Notes: a model not told the origin generated them from the sequence alone. A DNA stretch of 64,000 bases from Tetragonia tetragonoides (GCA_038025085.1 CM076154.1:38358501-38422500); one strand, 5' to 3'. Positions 9,715 through 23,762 are shown, counted from the first letter of the stretch. Numbers and translations: made by a program.

Positions 9715-12700
9715 CTATCTTCTGAATAAACCTGAATTTTGAAGAGTTCTGCAGTATTCAGCAATAATAGGCTTATGATTCTTAATCAAGTCCCATATCT
9801 TGGCAGTATTTTTCAGCCAGTCCCTTTCAGATAGACTCCTTGAGAATGACGGACGGGTCATAGACAAAACATGTCCATGAATTTTCCGAAGTACAGATTC
9901 ATAGCTCTCATAACACGGCTCCTGTGGGTTATCTTTCCTTCTGAAAGGTACTAAGAACAACTCAGGCACTTTTGACCCATCACTGCTGCCTTGAGTATAA
10001 TAAGATTTTGCCAGACAAACACGCTCATTTGACATGCTTTTGATTCTCTGTCTCGTCAATGAAGATGACTGGAAATATTGTGCGAGGGCCTTCCTCATTT
10101 GCTCAGAGTTCTGTGGTGCTAGATCCTCATCTCGCAACCTGCAAATTGAACGGGGTTGTGTGTATAGAAGGTTTGTACCACATAGTATTTCATAATTTCA
10201 TTCTAGATACAAGAGAAAGTGGAATTAGCAAATACATAGATAAAAATTGCGGGGAAGGGGTCAGGGTGGGGAGGGGGATGTTAACATAGGTGAGCACCAT
10301 CATTTCAGCCTTTTGAGATAAAATTACACACCTAGTGTGTATGAACACAGGCGTAGCCATGTATTTTTCTCCACCCTCTTGCAATTTGTCCTTGTTATCC
10401 TTATCCGAGCTCAAGTTTGAGCTCTGTGAGTGCGGAGTTGCTACTGATGAAGGATCAGGTATGTTATGCTTCAACAAGTCTACCTACAAACCGACAAGTG
10501 GGCAATCAGAAAGATACAACAACAACAACCGCCCAGTAGGTATCCCGCCGAGGGCGGGGTCTGGGGAGGTCATACGCAGCCTTACCCCTGACTAGTCGCC
10601 TAGTAGAGAGGCTGTTTGCGAAAGACCCACGAAAACAGTTTTGAGGCAATCAGAAAGATACAAATACAATGATTCTAGTTCAAGGACAATGCATAACTGA
10701 AATAACAAAGACAAGCAGTGTTCATGAAGGGAACTTAAAAAGATCTCCTCTCCAAATATAATCATTACTCTCAAGTCCAAATTACTGAAGCCATTATCTT
10801 TCCTAAGATATTATTATCAAGACTTGAGCTCAGTAATGGAAGGGTCTGCAGCATATCATCAATTACTTAATACAACTTGTTGAGACCTCACAGGCTGATA
10901 ATGGAGCTACTTGGCTGTACACAATCAGAAACACGATGCCAAGAAGAACACCGGGGGGGGGGGGGGGAGGAGACCTTTGCAGATAAGAAAAGATGGAAAC
11001 AGCATAAGTTGTTGCAAGAGAAATATTAGTTTAGCCAGGTATACATCACACCACAGGAGGCTCAAATAGTACAAATCAACAATTCAAAAGGTATCTATAT
11101 TCTATACTAGGTGTCCTGGTTCTAGCAGCAAGCTCTCAAACATATGAATTATCCTCATGTAGCAAGCATACTAACCAAATTAATAGATGAGGAATACCGT
11201 GGACAATAAGCACCACATGTTTGCCTCATGAGCTCCTTCTGATACTACCAGGAGAACGTGACAAACAGATGCCAGGAGGACGCCAAGCTAGAAAGATTCC
11301 TTGCGGCAACCAGAGTCAACGACAGAGTTAGATAGATGCTCATTTGTACAAAGACAACCAAAACAGCACTGAAGATAGTCATATTTCATCCTAGACCCAC
11401 AAATTATGGTGAGCTAACAAGAGGGACCAAGAAAAGTTAGCAAATTTTCAGTTTATAAGCAAACAAAAAGAGGGTGGGAGTTGTTTCTGTATTGACTGCT
11501 AACCTGGATACCCATTACTTCATAAGCCAATTCAGAAGATAAAGTTTCACCACTTAAAACGGGAACTGTGGATGAGCCATCAGGTCTTGTTATTTCAGCT
11601 AAAACTGATGGACTAAACAGAGGCTGCAAGCAAAAGAAGAGTGCCAAGACAAAAGATACATTCAGCAAATAGTATACCACAGTGTAAAGGAGCAACTTTT
11701 GAAATGCAGGTATAATTACAGGGTTTAAATTCAAACTTCACTCCTAAAAATTGCATCTTTTTAGTATTAGCAACACATGCCATAGGATTGAAGCAAGCCT
11801 ACATTAAATATATAGATTGGAGGCTGAAACTACTGCTCTCCAGAAAACACAAGTTAAAGATGAAAGCTTTATTCTTGTATGGTCAATTACTCAATAGTTT
11901 TCAAGTGTTGGTGACTAATTGACCACAAAAGCAAAGACCCAAGTAAGCCAATGAAAAAGTGATGATGAAAAATGAAGATGACCTGGGTGTCAAGAAGGAT
12001 TATACGTTCCGAAGAAATCCGGGGTTCAATGCCAATGGTACAATGCCTGGCATTTGCTCTCGTCTCCTCGGATTGCATAGCAAAAGGGGGGAGCATTCCT
12101 GCAATTACCAACATCTTATTATTTGAAGAGATATTACTACAACAAAAGTATAAGCTGAACATCTAAATCTATACAAGTCAATTTAAGACAATATCATACA
12201 AAACATCTAGAAAATAACATGGCAACATGCACATTTATCTTCTTCTTAAAGAGATTAAAGCAAAGAAGTAAACTAAAAATGCACCAATCACATTGAATGA
12301 GCCAAAAGGGGTTTAATTTATTCATACAAAATAGAGGGTAAATAGTGATGATATTACCAGGGGAGGTAGGGTCGAACCCATAAATCTCGTTCATGATGGT
12401 GGACTTGCCAACACCAGGCGGGCCAATTACCCCAACCACAGTGAATTCAGTATTGTCTGTCAAGAACTGCATTTTCCCAACGAAAAAAAACAACCTTTAA
12501 TCAGTAATTGTTTGTACGAGAAACAAAACCCAAATGTCAAAACTACAAGTAGATTGAGGAGAGAGAGAGAGCGAACAGGGAGAAAGCGATCAAAGTGAAA
12601 GTCCCAAGAGTCAGAGAGGAGATTGAGAGAGCCAACAGGGGGAAGACGAGAACGGATTGAAGCTGCTGAAGATTCGTCATCTCCGGCTGATCGGATGAAT

Positions 12701-12804
12701 TTACCGGCGGGAGAAGGAGCTCCGGCGACTAGTCCTGGCTTAGCGAGTAGTATCTTCGGCGACGGCGATGACGAACCCTGTCCTGCCCCACCCGATGACG
12801 CCAT
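9715..12804 (-). CDS. SMG9: Nonsense-mediated mRNA decay factor SMG9
   Basis: Seven exons on the minus strand (12804-12577, 12466-12358, 12098-11983, 11623-11504, 11287-11198, 10483-10332, 10138-9715) join without a frame break to 412 residues. SMG9 is the GTPase-like subunit that, with SMG8, regulates the SMG1 kinase acting on UPF1 in mRNA surveillance. Visible motifs are a disordered Ser/Pro/Gly N-terminus, the P-loop GPPGVGKS at 91-98, the switch-like ILLDTQ closing exon 3, and the hydrophobic strand LLASVCHVLLVVSEG in exon 5. The start chosen is MASSGGAGQ; the frame runs 32 codons further upstream but that part is unlike the family. All introns are GT-AG. Intron 5 holds an RTE-derived insertion. 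SMG1 is absent from Arabidopsis but present in most plants, so an intact SMG9 fits a functional SMG1 complex here. Confidence 0.9.
10520..10644 (-). mobile_element. 125-bp solo RTE 3' end / SINE-like insertion in SMG9 intron 5
   Basis: Flanked by a perfect 19-bp target duplication, GGCAATCAGAAAGATACAA, at 10501-10519 and 10645-10663. Read on the minus strand it runs from GTGGGTCTTTCG through CCCCAGACCCCGCCC to a (TTG)n tail. It is clearly homologous to the last ~130 bp of the RTE LINE ending at 27240. It is either an extremely 5'-truncated RTE copy or a SINE sharing the RTE tail. Confidence 0.85.
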
Positions 12805-13763
12805 TTTCACTGGGGGCTTTGCGGTGGACTGGCTTAGAGTCAGGGGATGTTGTATCATGTATTCATGTTCATGTATCCCTCTTCCAATGGGCTGAGCCAA
12901 TTGGGCCCAATTCCCCAGTAGTCATCTCTTTTTGGCCTTTTGGGCCGGGTCACAAAGAGACCCGGTCCGGTCAGTCGTGTTTGTGTGTGGGGCGGGCATG
13001 GGCACGGGTCGGGCCAGACCAATCCTCGTATGTTTGCTTTTTTGGGTCTATATCCTATATGGTTCAAATCTAACAATGTTTATCTCGAGTTTTCAAACAC
13101 CCAATCCTTATATGTTTGCCTTTGATTGAAACTCTCACATGACCACTTAAGTTTCCGCACACCTAGATTGAGACCAATGGGTTAGGAAGAGTACTTGAAA
13201 GGCGTCCCCAAGACTTTGATTAACTCATGCTTTTTGTGCGGCCATTAACATGGTGTAGTGAGTAGTGAATGGCCATCAAGGCAATTAAATTTCGACGATT
13301 GACTCATGGAGCCTCATTTGATCCCTTAAGCCTTGAGATTCTCGTCCAATATCAACACATTGACCTAAACAACCAAGATTTGTAGGTTGATTATCGAGTT
13401 TCCACATCGATTATTTGAGGATTAATGATATTGACACTCTCACTAAAAAACTCCCCATAGAAACTGTTCTCATCGAAATATTTCAATTATATTTTAATTG
13501 TTCATGTATAGTTTTGATATTAAGTGTTAAAAGATGACTACTAGTAAAAAATCAAGATAATTAATCAATTTTCTTAGAACGAGCTAGGACTATAGAAGAA
13601 ATGTGTGATCTTTCATCCATATTGATGAACATTTTATGGCTTGGCTGAGTGAGTGGCTCCCTTCACTGTAATCACGTGAATTTCTTCTTCTTTCATTAAG
13701 GTTCCCCAAAATAATCTAAACCCCTGAAAATAAAACACCCTTATCCCCTCCAAGAAAACATTA
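12805..13763. other. Divergent intergenic region between SMG9 and EMB976-like
   Basis: About 960 bp separate the two start codons and must hold both promoters. A GC-richer patch lies at 12890-13030. No coding or repeat signal was recognised. Confidence 0.45.
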
Positions 13764-16700
13764 ATGGAGTCCCTGAAATCCTCCTTCCTCTCTCCAATCC
13801 CACTCTCTCTCACCACTCTCAGAACCCATAAACCCCACATAAACCCTCCACCCACAACTCTCCATTGCTCCGTTACCCCAGACCCATGGACACTAAGCGA
13901 CGGCAACACCAACAACCCAAAACCCCGTTCCAGAAACCCCAAAAACCCACTCTCAGACGCCAATGCTCGCCGTATCATCAAAGCCAAGGCTCGTTACCTC
14001 AGCGCTTTACGGCGCAACCAGGGCCCACAAGCACAAACCCCCAGATGGATTCGACGCTCACCAGAGCAGATGGTTCAGTACTTAGAGGACGACCGTAATG
14101 GTCATTTGTACGGAAAACATGTTGTTGCCGCAATTCAGACTGTACGGAGCTTGTCACAGAAACCTGAGGGGAGTTATGATATGAGAAGGGTTATGGGTTC
14201 GTTTGTTGCGAAATTTACTTTTAGAGAGATGTGTGTTGTGTTGAAGGAGCAAAAGGGTTGGCGCCAAGTTAGGGACTTTTTTGCTTGGATGAAATTGCAG
14301 GTGAGTGGGTTACTCTTTCCTTTTTGTTTTTGTTTTTTGGATTTGATTGTTTTATTGCCATTTTGGTGCTGAATTTTGATTGTCAAAGGTCGAGGCTTTG
14401 GTTAGGAGTTTATCCTTTATTTATTTATTTTGGGTGTAAATTGTGGTTCCCTTTTGCTTGTTTGAGGTTGGTTTTGTGTTTTGATTGTTTGTTGCTGGTT
14501 TTAGTGGGTACTTGTCAATATTGGTGGGAATTTGCTGCTTAATTAGAAGTTCATGCCTTCACGGTAAAGTATAGGTAAACAAAAGGAACTCCTTTTAGCC
14601 GTCAATGAACATGTAGGCTGGATGATTGTATGTTGCATTTCAACTCAGCTAAGTTCAGGTGGTGAGATGTAAAGTAGAACCTTGCTTCATTAGAAGGATT
14701 GAATGTGCAATACATGATATGGAAATTAATGGAGCTAAACTATAAGACTTCCAAAAGGAGAACTGTAATGCAGCAGAAACCCTGATCATAAATGCTTTTG
14801 ATTTATCACTTCTAGCTTGCAAATTGATGTTGTTGTCAAAGTTTTTGAAGGTTTACTTTACTGAAATGAATGGTTTTCATTGTGATCCATGTAAAGGACC
14901 ACGAGTAAGTACTGAAGTTATTAATACACTTGGAGCAGCTATGCTACCATCCTAGTGTTATTGCGTATACCATTGTATTGCGTGCATATGGTCAAGTTGG
15001 GAAGATCAAGCTGGCTGAAGAGACCTTTCTAGAGATGCTCGATGCAGGATGTGAACCTGACGAAGTAGCTTGCGGTACTATGCTGTGTACATATGCTCGA
15101 TGGGGACGCCATAGGGCTATGCTGTCATTCTACTCGGCTATGCAGGAGAGGAGTGTCGTACTATCTGTTGCAGTTTACAATTTCATGCTGTCATCTTTGC
15201 AAAAGAAGTCTCTCCATCAAAATGTTGTACAGATATTCAGAGACATGGCCAGTCAGGGAGTGTTACCTAATCAGTTTACTCTCACAGTAGCCATCTGTTC
15301 ACTGATCAAAGAAGGTCTTGTTGAGGAGGGCTTCACTACATTCAACAGGATGAAGAGCTTTGGTTTTGTGCCCGAGGAGGCCACTTACAGCCTTCTTATT
15401 ACATCAAACGTGAGAAAAGGTAAACAGGAGGAAGCCTTGAGACTTTATGAAGACATGCGATCACATGGCATAATCCCAAGCAATTTCACTTGTGCTTCAC
15501 TCCTAACTCTCTATTATAAGAATGGAGATTACTCGAAGGCCTTGTCTCTTTTCACAGAAATGGAGAAGTACAAAATCAAAGCTGATGAAGTGATCTACGG
15601 TTTACTCATACGTATATATGGTAAGCTTGGTCTTTATGAAGATGCAGAGAAGACTTTTGAAGAGGCTGAACGATTGGGCCTACTTCGTGACGAAAAGACT
15701 TATACAGCAATGGCACAAGTTCATCTGACTTCAGGGGATTTTGCTAAATCGTTAAAATCAATGGAGCTTATGAGGTCTCGAAATATATGGTTCTCTAGAT
15801 TCACCTATACTCTGTTGTTAAAGTGTTACGTGATGAAGGGTGATTTACGATCAGCTGAACATACATTTCAGTCTCTATTGAAGACTGGACTTCCTGATTC
15901 AATATCTTGCAATGACATGCTCAAATTGTACATCAGACAAGGATTGCTTGAGAAGGCTAAGATTCTCATACTTCAGATAAGGAAGGAGAATATTGTATTT
16001 GGTGAGGAGCTCTGCAGAACAGTGATGAAGGTGTACTCAAAGGAGGGAATGCTTGGAGAAGTTGAGCAGTTCATACAAGAGATAAGGGAGGAAGGATCCT
16101 TGGGAAATAGTAGCTTCATTCAAACTGTTTCCACGATTTTGCACACAAAAGGTGGAGCATTTGAGAAACAAAAGGGGTCTTTGGTGGCCCATGGATTGCC
16201 TGAAACTAATGCCCTGGATCATATGCTCAATCTGTATTTGGCAAATGGCAATGACATCATGATAGACTGCACCCTTGATTTTTTGCTTGAGACTCCTGAT
16301 GGCTTGTCTATTGCAAATCAACTCATTCAAAAGTTTATTCGTGAAGGTGAACTCCATTTTCTACATCCAAATTGCAAATCATGTAAACTTTTTAGTGCAT
16401 ACAAGTTATCTAATACTCCCTTCTGTTCATAATATAGGGCGTATTAGACTTGACACATAAATTAAGGAACGCCAAAATCAATAGAAAGAGCGGTTAAGTT
16501 GACTGATTAATATTAATGCTTCTTTGGAAATTGTTGTGTGCCTTAAATTGTGAAACAAAATTAAAAAAAAAGAAAGAAGCCTTATATTGTGAAACAGAGG
16601 GAGTACTTAACATTGACCAAAATCAAAGTTTGCTTAAGGGATTTCTCTGAAGAGTGACCTTGAACTTCATGTAGGTGATACATCTAAAGCTGAAATTCTT

Positions 16701-18906
16701 TATGATTTCTTAATCAAAAGAGTTTCAAGACCTGATGATGGGATCATAGCTTCTATGATTAGTTTGTATGGGAGACAACAAAAGCTGGAAAGAGTGAGAG
16801 AGATGTTTTCAGCTGTGTCCAATCCTGCTGTGTATGGAGCTGAAATATACAATTCAGTGATTGATGCTTGTGCTAAATGTGGCGAACCAGAGGAGGCTTA
16901 TCATCTTTACAAGGACTGCACAGACAAAGGAGTTGATGTGAGTCCCATTGCCATCAGTGTCCTTGTAAACACGCTAACAAGTCATGGTAGGAATCTCAAA
17001 TCATCCTTGGTTGGTTTTGAAATTTTTACTTGATCAAAGCCCCAATTTTGTTGTGCTGTTCTGTTTCTTAGTCATTGCCTCTTCAGTACTTTCTTTGGTG
17101 CCGATATTGAGGAAATGACATGTTATGATTTATGATCCGCTCGCAAAAGAGACTATTGATCATAAGTCATAACTCAAAATTTAGGACGCGTAGCATCCAT
17201 TTGACATTTGAGTCAAACCCTTCTTCAATAATGTTCTTTACTATGTTTCTGGGCCAATATACTTTTATCTGTTTTCTGGGAGTATTATGGTAAATCATTT
17301 TCAGGATTGCATAAGGAGGCAGAGGATGTGATAGACAGAAGTTTCCGTGAAAACATGGTGCTTGACACTATCGCTTACAATACATGTATTAAGGCAATGT
17401 TGGAAGCAGGTTGCTAGTTTCTTCCTTCTATAGTCGATTATAAATTAGGAAGACTTATAAAGATGCCTGACATTTTACTTTCACAGGAAAATTGCATTTT
17501 GCAGCCAACATATATGACCGCATGCTTTCCTCGGGTGTTTCTCCGTCAATTCAGACATGTAGCACAATGATCAGGTTAGGCATTGTACCCCTTTTCCACT
17601 GAAAGATAGGCAAGAGGTGAGGCCTAATTTTTTGTGGTCTGTTATTTGTTGCAGTGTATATGGAAGACAAAGAAAGTTAGACAAGGCAGTAGAGATATTC
17701 AACATGGCACAGAATTTAGGCATCCCTCTCGATGAGAAACTCTACACCAATCTAATATGCATATGTGGAAAGTCTGGTATGTTTACCATGAAATCCTACT
17801 AATAATAGATATTAATGATATCCTTATGGTATGTATGACTGTCAAATACAATAATCTTTATCCCGTGGCATGTACATATGATTTTATTGGACGTTTCAAC
17901 TTAATTGCAGGGAAAGCTCAAGAGGCATCTGAATTATTTGCAAAAATGCAGGAAGGGGGAATAAAGCCTGGAAAGGTGAATACTTGTTTGTTTTGACCCC
18001 ATGAAACTCATTCTTTGTACTAGATGGACTTTGTTGTATGTTTTTTTTTGGGGGGTGTTTGGCTTAAAACAGTTCTATAATGTGAAAGCAATAGAGCTCT
18101 AAATCATTTATTCCTGTTGGGAAAAAAGGAGAGAACGCTCGACGAAATGCTACGAGTTGCAGCATCTCATTATACTAAACAATTAACTTTTTTCTTTCCT
18201 AATAATTGATCACGCACTTCACATTAAACTAATTTGTTACCCGTCACTGACATTTTTTTTGCGGGTTTTGTAACATTCAGGTGCTGACTTTTGTGCCTTT
18301 TTTATGCAGATAAGTTACAATGTCATGATCAATGTGTACGGTGCTGCAGGACTTTATCGTGAGGCAGAGGAACTTTTTCAGGCTATGCAGAAAGACAATT
18401 TTCGTCCTGATTCCTTTACCTATCTTGCTATTATTAGAGCATACACAGAGAATATGAAGTATCAGGAGGCAGAACAAGCCATTATTTCTATGCAGAAAGG
18501 AGGGATTCAGCCATCTTGTGCTCATTTCAATCTCTTAATGTCGGTCTTTGCTAAAGCTGGGTTAGTTGAGGAAATTGAAAGGGTTTTCGAAACTCTGCTC
18601 TCATGTGGCTTGAATCCTGATCTAGTATGTTATAAGACCATATTAAGGAGTTACATGGACTATGGATGTGTTGATGAAGGAATATCTTTCTTTGAAAGAA
18701 TTCAAGAATCTGTGGAACCAGACAGGTTTATTATGAGTGCTGCTGTGTGCCTGTACAAATCTGCTGGGCAGGACCTTCGCTCAGAAGTTATCTTACGTTC
18801 CATGAACGATATGGGAATTCCATTTGTCAGAGGCCTTGAAATTGGATCCAAGGTGAGACTTCCTAGAACCAAGACTACAGGTGGCAAATCTGTGTATGTG
18901 ACTTGA
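13764..18906 (+). CDS. EMB976: Plastid P-class PPR protein, EMB976-like (At5g27270-like)
   Basis: Eight exons (13764-14300, 14939-16346, 16675-16986, 17305-17409, 17487-17574, 17655-17776, 17911-17975, 18310-18906) splice in frame to about 1077 residues, close to the roughly 1040 of the Arabidopsis homologue. The N-terminus, rich in Ser, Thr and Pro and poor in acidic residues, looks like a chloroplast transit peptide. A conserved pre-PPR block follows (RRIIKAKARYLSALRRNQ, WIRRSPEQMVQYLEDDRNG). About twenty P-type 35-residue PPR motifs then fill the rest, with no E or DYW domain. Such proteins stabilise or process plastid RNAs, and the Arabidopsis mutant is embryo lethal. The last splice decision is uncertain: a possible donor (AAG|GTGAGA) at about 18851 could replace the final VRLPRTKTTGGKSVYVT. 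Intron 2 contains a Stowaway MITE. Confidence 0.9.
16414..16605. mobile_element. Stowaway-type MITE in EMB976 intron 2
   Basis: It begins TACTCCCTTCTGTTCATAA and ends TTGTGAAACAGAGGGAGTA, which are inverted relative to each other with the family's CTCCCT(Y)CGT-like termini and a TA duplication. It is about 192 bp and non-coding. Confidence 0.8.
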
Positions 18907-20383
18907 AGCTAATCAGTTTTTGAGCTAACATTAAGGGTCCTCGGAATCTCGGACCTCTTTAGTAGGGCATGTCATTGGTGAAGGATCATGTTACTATTGG
19001 ATCATCAAGCCATAGAAGAGTAGAAGGTATCAGCTGACTGCCTGATATAGTATTGGCTGATGAACAATGTGCTTGCATATAATCTAGGTATAGGCAGGTA
19101 GGCACATCATCTAGACTGTAAATAATTGTATATTTGATGAAGTTGGAGCTAGATAAATTGAGACTGTATCTGCTGTCTGGTGTCGCTGACTGTAAGACAG
19201 ATTGGAATTGGAGGGTTTTACATATCATAGGGGGCGTTGAAGACTAAAGTGAGTTGTTTATACCAAGCATTCTACTCGATCCAGATCTTAATCATCAGTT
19301 ACAGGATATGATTAGATGCCTGCGCCTGAGCTAGCTGGTGGACATAGACATCGATCTAGAAATACAAGTCCTATTTGTGACAGATTGACATCTGAAATAC
19401 TGCAGTAGTTTTCTCTGTTTCCATGTTATACACTTATAGTAGCATAATACTAACATCTCTCTTTTTAAAGGCTAACTCGACTGGAGTAGTGATTACTGAT
19501 TGCCATTGTAAAAGATGTACCATGGTGAAAAATCTTCAACTCCAAAGGAGAAAAATATACATTACAAAAACTTTTATGAGGTGGATTGCGAAGAAAATGA
19601 TATTTGTGTGCAAAAAAGTGATATCGATGGATGACTAAGTGATACTTTTGGATATCTCACGTATGAGACCGTCTTATAACAAAACAATCATTGACTATGA
19701 GCAAACCACAATGAGTTGAATTCATGTTCGGTTGACGTTATCTCTTTTGAATTTATTGTTTTTGAGCGCACCTCTTATGATGTGCCATTATCTATGTGAC
19801 ACATGAATGAGAGTTTCGAACACGTTAAAAAAATCGTACTCTTAAACGGTGGAATACTCTTATTTTGTATTTTTAGATGTTTTAAAATTTGTTGTCCTAA
19901 ATAGTAATTTAATGCTTTGTATTAATGCGAACTCTTATATTATCCCTTCAATTATGTCAAATTTTGGTTTGTGAGTTGTGAGAATGCGAGCAATGCTATT
20001 CTCTCTTGCCCTTTTAGTTTTAGTTTTTTTCTTTTGCACCATTGGAGTTTCTTCTTGGTCATTTGAGGGAAATGAAAGAGAAGTCAGAATAAAATGAGTG
20101 TCTTTCTTTCATTAAAACATCAGTAGTTAAATTTTGTCCCTATTTCAGGCTTTTTAGTACTACTAGTATCACCCTTTGTCAGGCACCATTTATGCGTGTA
20201 TTTGGTGGAGTTGCTTCTTTCTCTCTCTTGTAGCTTTTGTTCTGCAATTGCCATTGTTGGAAATTTCTACCAACGGCAGGAAGAAAAAGAACCACAAAAA
20301 AGAGAGAAAAAAAAAGACTCACACTTTATTTCAGCAAACCACCCCATATCAAAGCAGAGGAAATAAAGAGAGAAGCAGGGAAA
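18907..20383. other. Intergenic between EMB976-like and the PEARLI4 gene
   Basis: The first few hundred bases are probable 3' UTR of the PPR gene. The last ~180 bp, rich in AAAGAGAGA, are the probable leader of the next gene. No other feature was seen. Confidence 0.5.
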
Positions 20384-21750
20384 ATGGTGACTACCAGAAG
20401 TGGAGGTAGAGGAAGAGGAAGAGGGAGAGGACGAGGAAGAGGGAGAGATTATGAAGAAGTGAAGAGAGAGAAAGTTGAAGAAGTGGAGCTGGTCAAGATT
20501 ACAGAGAATACACCAGTGGCTAAGACATGTGAAGCAAGTGGTGATGATACTGATCATGATTACAGAGACCCTGGCTATTTGGCCTTTGTTTCGGCTCCTC
20601 CTGGTTTTATATCACATTTTCAGTCTCAGCCTCAACCTCAGACTCCCAAAAATGACACCCAGGTATTCATCTCTCTTGGTAAAAACCCCACAGTTTTGTT
20701 GTTGGATTAAGTTCAAGTTACTGTACTGTAGACCTGATCATAGAAGACAATGTCTGATTTTATTTTAATTTACTTTATTAGTTGGGTGGGGTGGGGTTAG
20801 GGTTTTGTGATCTGGGTTTAGGTTGAAAATCTTGAAACTTTAAAAAATTTGGTTGTGGGTAGTGTCTGAATTGCTTGGAAAACCTCACAATATTGTCAAA
20901 TGAGAATAATTTAGAGTAGTTCTATGGGAAGAATACATGTATACCATCAATGGGACAGAAACATGATAGCTTTATGGGGAATTAATTGCCCCTGTATTTC
21001 TTGTTCAATGAAAAAAAACCTGGTATGAAGTTTTTGCACATGTACAGTGTTTTGTGACATGTTCTCTCTTATCCATATGATTACTATGCTAGGGGTTAAG
21101 ATAACCTTTGAGTTAGTGTACTGGGTAATATCATCATTGCAATGTTTATCTATGAAGAAAGACCCTGGCTTGAAGCTCCTGTCATGCTGTGATGCCATTG
21201 TAAAATGGATAAAGGAAGATTGCTAATTGCTTTATGGTTGATTAGTTAGCAGTGAAAATAGGCTGGAACATAATGCAGTAAACAAGTTATCGGCTTCATT
21301 TATCCTTACTGGCCTTTCTCATGGATTTCAATGTGCATAGGCTGTGGGTTCTCTCCATTGTGTTGTCTCTCTTTCCAGCTTCCGTTGTTTCTCCATATAT
21401 CACTGAATTGTATATATCTTGGATAAATCTTAGAAGCCAAGATCACATAATTAGGTTTTCTATCTCTTTTGATTAAGATATCATAGAGAATTTAAGCTTT
21501 ATATCTATTACCTACAAATCTACAATATATCAAGTTTAGGAAAACTGCATGTATACATGTAAGTGAAGGTGAATATTCAACCAAAATTATCTCCGATCCC
21601 TTTCTTGATGATGAAAGAAACAACTCTGCACACTGTGGAACTTTTATTGTTTTAGAAAAGAATAATATTGTATTAACTATTAGCAGAGAAAATAGTAGTG
21701 ACACATTGTGAAACTGTTTTGATATTCCTGTCATCTCTTGGCATATACTA

Positions 21751-22032
21751 TTGAAAAAGAATCTCCATTTGTGCAGCTGCTCCACTCTGAGTGTCAGGAC
21801 CTCTACACTGACGTACTAAAGCTCCGTGCTCAGCACACCAGCACAAGGATGGCGAAGAGGGTTACAGGGACTGAAAATATTGAAAACGAATCTCCATTTG
21901 TGCGGCTGCTCCAATCAGAGTGTCAGGACCTCTACACTGACGTACTAAAGCTCCGTGCTCAGCACACTTCTACGATTCCTTATAATGGTGGGAGTACAAG
22001 GATGGAGAAGAGGGTTAAAGGTACTGAAAATA
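21751..22032 (+). repeat. Tandem in-frame duplication (129-bp unit; second copy 153 bp)
   Basis: Copy 1 (21751-21879) includes the intron end and acceptor GTGCAG (21771-21776) plus the start of exon 2. Copy 2 (21880-22032) repeats the same intron-derived bases, but its acceptor reads GTGCGG, so they are now translated (ESPFVR). Copy 2 also has 24 extra bases. Both lengths are multiples of three, so the frame is kept. Confidence 0.9.
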
Positions 22033-22619
22033 TTGATAATACAAAAGTAGAATATGTGGCGAACTTTGGAAGCTCATCAGCTAGTCAGCAAATTCAGCAG
22101 TCAGAAGATGATCAGCTTTGTGGCTCACTCGTTCAAGCGGTTGTGGATACATCTACCTTTATGGTATGAATGACACAACAAAGATGCCTGTATTGGCATT
22201 CTTCAATGATTAATGATTTGAATTGATCATGTGTTGCTTAGTTAGTCTGTATATTTGATTACAGAGCTCTTAGTTTGTTGCTAATAAGAAACCTGTTTGG
22301 AAATTTTCAGCCTTTAGAATCTGTGACCCCGATGTACGCAGCACATCATTTGAAGGGAGCCACACAAGACATTGAAAGAACTGAGCACAATGTTGACAAT
22401 GATGAAAATATGCAGGATGCATTGGGTGCACAAGGAGAAGAGCAGTCATCAGCTACCATGGAGACTCAACAGTCAGATGATCAACATCAATTTAGTCTTC
22501 TGCAGTCACCGACTGTCGCCCTTGATTTGAGAGGAATTGAGGAGCTTCATTTATTAGCGAAGACAGTAGGTGAAGCTGTTATGCATGATAACCTAGCAAC
22601 TAACGATATTAACAATGAC

Positions 22620-22630
22620 ACAGAAGAGAG
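22620..22630. repeat. 11-bp target duplication of the RTE insertion
   Basis: ACAGAAGAGAG here recurs at 27241-27251, directly after the (TTG)n tail of the LINE. Confidence 0.85.
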
Positions 22631-23390
22631 GTGACCGAAAAAAAAAAAAAAAAAAAAAAAAAAAGCTGAGCCGAGAAGCTGAGAAGCTGAGCCACCCATT
22701 CCAGGTCCTCCGCGCAGGAACAAACACCACCGGTGACAGGTAGTACCGCCGTGGTAAGCACCGGCGATCCCTATCCACCAGCCCCTGTGGCCCCGCTTGA
22801 TACCCGTTTTGCTTTGGAGTTGTCACCCACTTTAATATTTATTTATTTAATTAGTTATTTATTTACTCTTGTGTTGACTTCTCGGATCCTGTGGCTGTTG
22901 GTTATTGCTTTGGAAACTGTTTTGGTGTGCTACTCCTTCTACTAAGGGGAACCGGTAACATTTTTGGTTTGTTTCTGTTTTGGTTTTGTTGTATCTCGAG
23001 CCTATCTCGTATTAATAATAGTATTAATCTTATTTGTATTGTTATTATTATAGTTAGTAATATAATAGTAGTAGTAGTATTATTTAGCTAATAGTTCTGT
23101 TACTATTAGTAATAAGTTAGTTGTACCATCGTTTCGGTCGTCTGTAGAAGTAGTACTACTACTGAGTGCTGTTGCCTTTGTTGTGGGTATTTGTCATTAT
23201 TATTATTGTCATTAGTATTATTACTATTAGTATTATTATTATTGTAATTATCATCGTGTTGTTGTGGCCTTTGTGTGGTATTTGTTACTATTGTTATTAT
23301 TACCATTAATAGTAGTATTATTATCACTATTACTTTCACTATTATTATTACTATTCGTATTATTATTATTAGTACTATTATTATTCTCAC

Positions 23391-23762
<372 letters not shown>

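Noticed and set aside
10484..11503. Apparent loss of the SMG9 exon that encodes the hydrophobic LLASVCHVLLVV strand
   Set aside because: The exon is present at 11198-11287 with good splice sites; no usable ATG-based frame reveals it.
11453..12493. Small frames overlapping SMG9 exons as independent genes
   Set aside because: They are SMG9 exons read into their introns; the spliced model explains them.
13634..13987. 117-codon minus-strand frame opposite EMB976 exon 1
   Set aside because: Antisense shadow of the transit-peptide coding region; no recognisable domain.
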